DNA from: JBEBVQ01 sp037190845
GTDB taxonomy: Bacteria > Bacteroidota > Bacteroidia > Chitinophagales > Chitinophagaceae
Length of the DNA stretch: 64,000 bases
NCBI GenBank assembly: GCA_037190845.1
Contig: JBBCJI010000003.1
Location: 186,001 to 250,000, forward strand
Direction: 5' to 3'
Positions within the stretch are counted from its first letter, which is position 1. Every line of letters starts with the position of its first letter. Shown one piece after another: positions 60,855-64,000 of the stretch. The notes under the pieces were generated by a model. That model was not told where the DNA came from. It was given only the letters and a program-made list of their open reading frames with translations, and did no database searches. Position numbers and translations under genes: made by a program.

Positions 60855-62048
60855 CTAATTATTTTCATACTTTGCCAGCGCCGCCTCCAGACAATCCATA
60901 GCCGCATCTATATCTTCGTTATTCAGCACATAGGCCAGGCGTACCTCTTTCTTTCCTTTACCAGGTGTTGCATAAAAACCACCGGCCGGGGCCATCATCA
61001 CCGTAGCTCCGTTATGAGAGAAATCTTCCAGCAGCCATTGGCAGAATTTCTCTGCATCATCCACGGGCAACTGGGCAATCGCATAAAATGCACCGCCGGG
61101 ATTCGGGCATACAACACCCTTCATCGCCTGCAGACGTTTTACCAGCAGGTCGCGGCGTGATGTGTACATGGCATGTACTTCATCAAAATAATTATCCGGC
61201 AGGTCAACGGCAGCTTCTCCCAGTATCTGGGCAAATGTCGGCGGGCTGAGGCGCGCCTGTGCAAACTTCATAGCTGCATCCAGCACCTGTTTGTTGCGGG
61301 TCACAAAAGCGCCTATACGTCCGCCGCACGCACTGTATCGCTTGGAGATCGTATCCAACAGGATCGCATGATCCTCCAGCCCTTCTAGCGTAAGCACCGA
61401 TTTATGTCGGCGGCCATCATAGCAAAACTCACGATAGGCCTCGTCGCTCAGCAGGAACAAATCATGCTTCAGACAAATCTCTTTCAGCGTATTCAGTTCC
61501 TCTTCACTGTACAAATATCCCGTAGGGTTATTGGGATTACAGATCATGATCGCTTTGGTACGCGTGGTGATCGCTTTCTCAAAAGCCTCAATGGAAGGCA
61601 ATGCAAACCCATCCTCGATGTACGAAGGGATCGGCACTATGCGGATACCGGCACTGGTGCCAAATCCATTATAATTGGCATAAAACGGCTCGGGGATGAT
61701 AATCTCATCTCCGGGATCCAGACAACTCATCACAGCAAACAGAATCGCTTCGGAGCCGCCGGTTGTAACAATAATCTGGTTATGATCTACGTCAATATCA
61801 TTTTTCCGGTAATAGCCGGCCAGTTTTTTACGATAGCTTTCAAAACCAGCGCTGTGACTGTATTCCAGCACCTTCATATCGGTATGCTTTACCGCATCAA
61901 GTATTGCCTGCGGCGTTTCAATATCAGGCTGGCCGATATTCAGATGGAACACTTTAATACCTCTTGATTTGGCAGCTTCTGCAAATGGCACAAGTTTACG
62001 AATAGGCGAGGGCGGCATCTGGGCGCCGCGGTGTGAGATTACTGGCAT
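60855..62048 (-). CDS. class I/II PLP-dependent aminotransferase
   Basis: 397 residues from the ATG at 62048; the frame up to 62129 translates the repeat array and is rejected. Motifs: HLNIGQPDIETPQ, VTTGGSEAILFAVM, NPNNPTGYLYSEEE, LLSDEAYREFCYDG, the PLP-lysine segment DTISKRYSACGGRIGAF and the C-terminal arginine in KEVRLAYVLNNEDI. It is an aspartate/tyrosine-type aminotransferase of fold type I. The amino-acid specificity cannot be read. A TACCTTTG promoter box ends 4 nt from the ATG and shares one base with repeat array D. Confidence 0.92.
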   Translation of the reverse strand: MPVISHRGAQMPPSPIRKLVPFAEAAKSRGIKVFHLNIGQPDIETPQAILDAVKHTDMKVLEYSHSAGFESYRKKLAGYYRKNDIDVDHNQIIVTTGGSEAILFAVMSCLDPGDEIIIPEPFYANYNGFGTSAGIRIVPIPSYIEDGFALPSIEAFEKAITTRTKAIMICNPNNPTGYLYSEEELNTLKEICLKHDLFLLSDEAYREFCYDGRRHKSVLTLEGLEDHAILLDTISKRYSACGGRIGAFVTRNKQVLDAAMKFAQARLSPPTFAQILGEAAVDLPDNYFDEVHAMYTSRRDLLVKRLQAMKGVVCPNPGGAFYAIAQLPVDDAEKFCQWLLEDFSHNGATVMMAPAGGFYATPGKGKKEVRLAYVLNNEDIDAAMDCLEAALAKYENN

Positions 62049-62052
62049 GGCG

Positions 62053-62060
62053 CAAAGGTA
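62053..62060 (-). promoter_or_regulatory. -7 promoter box for the aminotransferase
   Basis: TACCTTTG on the minus strand, 4 nt before the ATG, predicting a leaderless transcript. Its first base is also the first base of repeat array D, so the repeat occupies the -33 region. Confidence 0.55.
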
Positions 62061-62095
62061 ATTTGAAAATGAGGTAATTTGAAAATTTGAGAATG
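62060..62095. repeat. TTTGAAAAT repeat array D
   Basis: AATTTGAAAATG at 62060-62071 and AATTTGAAAATTTGAGAATG at 62076-62095. It has the same layout as array B at 48004-48040, with AGGT in place of AGAC between the units. No partner array or four-helix-bundle gene is nearby. Confidence 0.85.
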
Positions 62096-62119
62096 AAGTA
62101 TAATATCTGACACATAAAA

Positions 62120-62139
62120 AACGCCCCATCAGGGGCGTT
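62120..62139 (-). terminator. rho-independent terminator of the DUF1573 gene at 62163
   Basis: An 8-bp perfect stem AACGCCCC/GGGGCGTT with a 4-nt loop. In the minus direction it is followed by TTTTTTATG. Confidence 0.9.
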
Positions 62140-62162
62140 GAAATTCAAATTCAGGAACAGTA

Positions 62163-62600
62163 TTACTGTTTGGGTGCATTATTATCCTGGGAAGCGGCAG
62201 GAGTTACGGTACCTTTAATACGAAGCTCATAGCGGTCTTTATCAGAAACAGCATTTGAGGTGATCCATACTGTTTTGTCAATAGGACCGGGACGACCCTG
62301 GGTATTATAACGCACCAGGATCTTCCCTTTTTTACCGGGCAGGATCGGCTCTTTGGGCCATTCGGGTGTGGTACATCCGCAGGAAGCCTGTGCATTGCTA
62401 ATTATCAGCGGTTCTTTACCTACGTTTTTAAATTCAAAATTATATTCCGCAGCAGGCCCTTCTTTTACCGTACCGAAATCGTGTACATCCCCGCCAATAA
62501 ACTCAAATTTAGGCCCGTTGGGATTTGCCTTTTTTGCATCCTGGGCAAATACACCCAATGAAGTCACCGCCAGGCACATCGTTAAGAATAATTGTTTCAT
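62163..62600 (-). CDS. DUF1573-domain periplasmic protein
   Basis: 145 residues with the signal peptide MKQLFLTMCLAVTSLGVFAQ. One DUF1573 domain: FEFIGGDVHDFGTVKEGPAAEYNFEFKNVG and ISNAQASCGCTTPEWPKEPILPGKKGKI, then YNTQGRPGPIDKTVWITSNA. This Ig/ASPM-SPD-2-like fold is abundant in Bacteroidota envelopes and of unknown function. The pair of cysteines in SCGC is conserved. It is paralogous to 62767-63279 but ends in its own terminator. Confidence 0.88.
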   Translation of the reverse strand: MKQLFLTMCLAVTSLGVFAQDAKKANPNGPKFEFIGGDVHDFGTVKEGPAAEYNFEFKNVGKEPLIISNAQASCGCTTPEWPKEPILPGKKGKILVRYNTQGRPGPIDKTVWITSNAVSDKDRYELRIKGTVTPAASQDNNAPKQ

Positions 62601-62712
62601 AGTCTGATTAATATTTTTTGATTTTAAAGCACCAAATTAAGCAAGTTTTTCATCACTGGCAGTTGCCCCCTGCAAGATTTAGCAGAATATTTTGATTTTT
62701 CCACCAAATAAA

Positions 62713-62746
62713 AAGCTCCGGCAACTTATATAAGCGGCCAGAGCTT
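62713..62746 (-). terminator. rho-independent terminator of the DUF1573 gene at 62767
   Basis: The minus strand reads AAGCTCTGGC ... GCCGGAGCTT then TTTATTT: a 10-bp stem with one mismatch followed by a U-run. Confidence 0.8.
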
Positions 62747-62766
62747 CTTCATGAACCTGTCACGGT

Positions 62767-63279
62767 TTAGTTGAGTTTCATCATAGAATTATTTTCCGGC
62801 ACGGAAGAAGTTGGCGCTTTTTCCACGTTACCGGCAATAGACAATGTCTTTGTCAGCGAGGTAGTGTTACTGCCTACATTATAGAAGACAGTCAGGGTTT
62901 TGTTGAACGCTCCCGGACGGCCGCCTGTGCTGTATGCCGCTGTAATGGATCCTGTTTGCCCGGGCGCTACCGGCTCTTTGGTGTAGGAAGGAGTCGTACA
63001 ACCGCAGGAGGCTTGTACACGCTGTACAACTACCGGCTCCTTGCCGGTATTGGTAAATTTAAATACATGCTCGGCGCTCGGCCCTTCGGTCAAAGTACCA
63101 AAATCATGGTTGGGCTTGTCAAATTTTATAGATTCTGCCGGAGCCGGCTGTGCGGGAGCAGCATTATGGGCATGGTCGTGATCGTGACCATGGTCATGAC
63201 CGTGATGCTTTGCATCTTGCGCCATCAATGATCCCGCAGAAAGGAATACGATACCTAATGATAACAATACTTTTTTCAT
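62767..63279 (-). CDS. DUF1573-domain protein with His-rich segment
   Basis: 170 residues from the ATG at 63279 (MKKVLLSLGIVFLSAGSLMAQ; another ATG is 3 nt upstream). After the signal peptide comes a histidine/aspartate-rich stretch (DAKHHGHDHGHDHDHAHN), likely to bind divalent metal. The DUF1573 domain follows (FDKPNHDFGTLTEGPSAEHVFKFTNTG, VQRVQASCGCTTPSYTKEPVAPGQTG). It is a close paralogue of the next gene downstream; each has its own terminator, so they are separate transcripts or partly coupled. The role is unknown. Confidence 0.88.
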   Translation of the reverse strand: MKKVLLSLGIVFLSAGSLMAQDAKHHGHDHGHDHDHAHNAAPAQPAPAESIKFDKPNHDFGTLTEGPSAEHVFKFTNTGKEPVVVQRVQASCGCTTPSYTKEPVAPGQTGSITAAYSTGGRPGAFNKTLTVFYNVGSNTTSLTKTLSIAGNVEKAPTSSVPENNSMMKLN

Positions 63280-63380
63280 CACTCTTTCTATTTTAACCGC
63301 AATTTAAAACATATCTGTATAAGATATCAACAGCGGATTGTTAATTTTTATTGTAAAATTACTCTTAGCCGGAGGAAATG

Positions 63381-63388
63381 TACTTTTG
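63381..63388 (+). promoter_or_regulatory. -7 promoter box for the GT9 gene
   Basis: TACTTTTG, 5 nt before the ATG at 63394, again predicting little or no leader. A GGAGG at 63371-63375 lies upstream of the box and is too far away to serve as a ribosome site. Confidence 0.5.
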
Positions 63389-63393
63389 TGATC

Positions 63394-64000
63394 ATGCAAA
63401 AGTTCCTGATTATCCAAACCGCATTTACCGGCGATGTGGTGCTTGCAACGGCTATCGTGGAAAAACTGCATGCATATTATCCAGCTGCCCGGATAGATTT
63501 TCTTTTGCGGAAAGGGAATGAAAACATCCTAAGAAACCATCCTTACGTAAAAAAAACATACATATGGGACAAGAAACACAATAAATTCAAAAATCTTTTT
63601 AATATTATAAAATATATCCGGCAGGAACATTATGATGAGGTCATCAACCTGCATCGTTTTGCCAGCTCCGGGCTGGTATGCCTGCTATCCGGCGCTGCAC
63701 GAAAATCGGGATTTGATAAAAATCCTTTATCCTTTTGTTTTGATATAAAAATAAAACACACCATATCTGATCCTTATACAGGCACGCCGATACACGAAGT
63801 GGAAAGAAATCAGAAGCTGATCGAGCACATTACAGATGCAATACCCGCCATGCCGGCGCTATATCCGGCACAAGCGGATTATGAAACAATACACCCGTTG
63901 CAGCATACGCCATATATTTGTATTGCCCCTGCATCCGTCTGGTTTACAAAACAATTTCCGGAAGAAAAATGGACAGCGCTGATATCCACATTACCGGCAC
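63394..64000 (+). CDS. glycosyltransferase family 9 (heptosyltransferase-like), 5' part
   Basis: About 202 residues are visible, open to the window end. It starts MQKFLIIQTAFTGDVVLATA, the GT9 donor-site N-terminus, followed by PAARIDFLLRKGNENILRNHPYV, YDEVINLHRFASSGLVCLLSGARKSGFDKNP and, at the edge, CIAPASVWFTKQFPEEKWTAL. This last segment is the nucleotide-sugar-binding P-A-S-x-W/KxWP-like region. GT9 enzymes add heptose or related sugars to the LPS core at the inner face of the inner membrane. The 3' half lies outside the window. Confidence 0.9.
   Translation, partial: MQKFLIIQTAFTGDVVLATAIVEKLHAYYPAARIDFLLRKGNENILRNHPYVKKTYIWDKKHNKFKNLFNIIKYIRQEHYDEVINLHRFASSGLVCLLSGAARKSGFDKNPLSFCFDIKIKHTISDPYTGTPIHEVERNQKLIEHITDAIPAMPALYPAQADYETIHPLQHTPYICIAPASVWFTKQFPEEKWTALISTLPA

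Overview
The window is chromosomal DNA from a Bacteroidota bacterium, most likely a member of the Chitinophagaceae (Chitinophaga-like). The evidence is the many type IX secretion (T9SS) C-terminal sorting domains, CHU_C / gliding-motility-associated C-terminal domains, SBBP repeats, Reg_prop/Y_Y_Y sensor kinases, DUF1573 and lmo0937-type small proteins, and recurrent TAnnTTTG -7 promoter boxes with no strong Shine-Dalgarno sites. No rRNA, tRNA, CRISPR array or complete insertion sequence was seen. Genus-level placement is an inference.

Layout. 0-4 kb: a cysteine-cluster protein, an amidohydrolase, an RluB-type pseudouridine synthase with a long disordered tail, and an MBL hydrolase. 4-10 kb: an envelope operon with a degenerate-peptidase/TolB-like/Omp85-like giant, MlaD and OstA. 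10-13.3 kb: two envelope proteins, a scar of two broken gene fragments, and an M48 protease. 13.4-25 kb: housekeeping and envelope genes (BamA/TamA-like, dnaX, bshB1, recO, M23 peptidase, bcp, ruvB, M1 peptidase). 25.2-35.5 kb: T9SS cargo on the minus strand, comprising a PNGase F-like protein, a LamG/PKD/CHU_C adhesin and a 1,891-residue triple beta-helix protein. 35.6-43.8 kb: ElaA, a response regulator with a Reg_prop sensor kinase, a GH3/beta-lactamase fusion and an Rpn nuclease. 44-58 kb: two paralogous T9SS proteins on either side of a metabolic block (metB-like, scoA/scoB, MbnP/MbnH, adenine deaminase). 58-64 kb: a TPR histidine kinase with its regulator, an aminotransferase, two DUF1573 proteins, and the start of a GT9 glycosyltransferase that runs off the window.

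The most unusual structure is at 47.2-48.55 kb. A small AT-rich gene for an S23-type four-helix-bundle protein sits between scoA and scoB. It is bounded by inverted arrays of the unit AATTTGAAAATG. The left array supplies the scoA stop codon and the right array ends 3 nt before the scoB start codon. A gene-less inverted copy lies just upstream of scoA, and another copy overlaps the promoter of the aminotransferase at 62 kb. This looks like a small repeat/protein unit that places itself at gene boundaries. Two other palindromic repeat families (GGCAATC-N6-GATTGCC and a perfect 28-bp GTAGAGACGCGAT palindrome) also begin with GTAG and donate TAG stop codons to the genes they abut.

All functional names come from reading motifs by eye; no database search was run.
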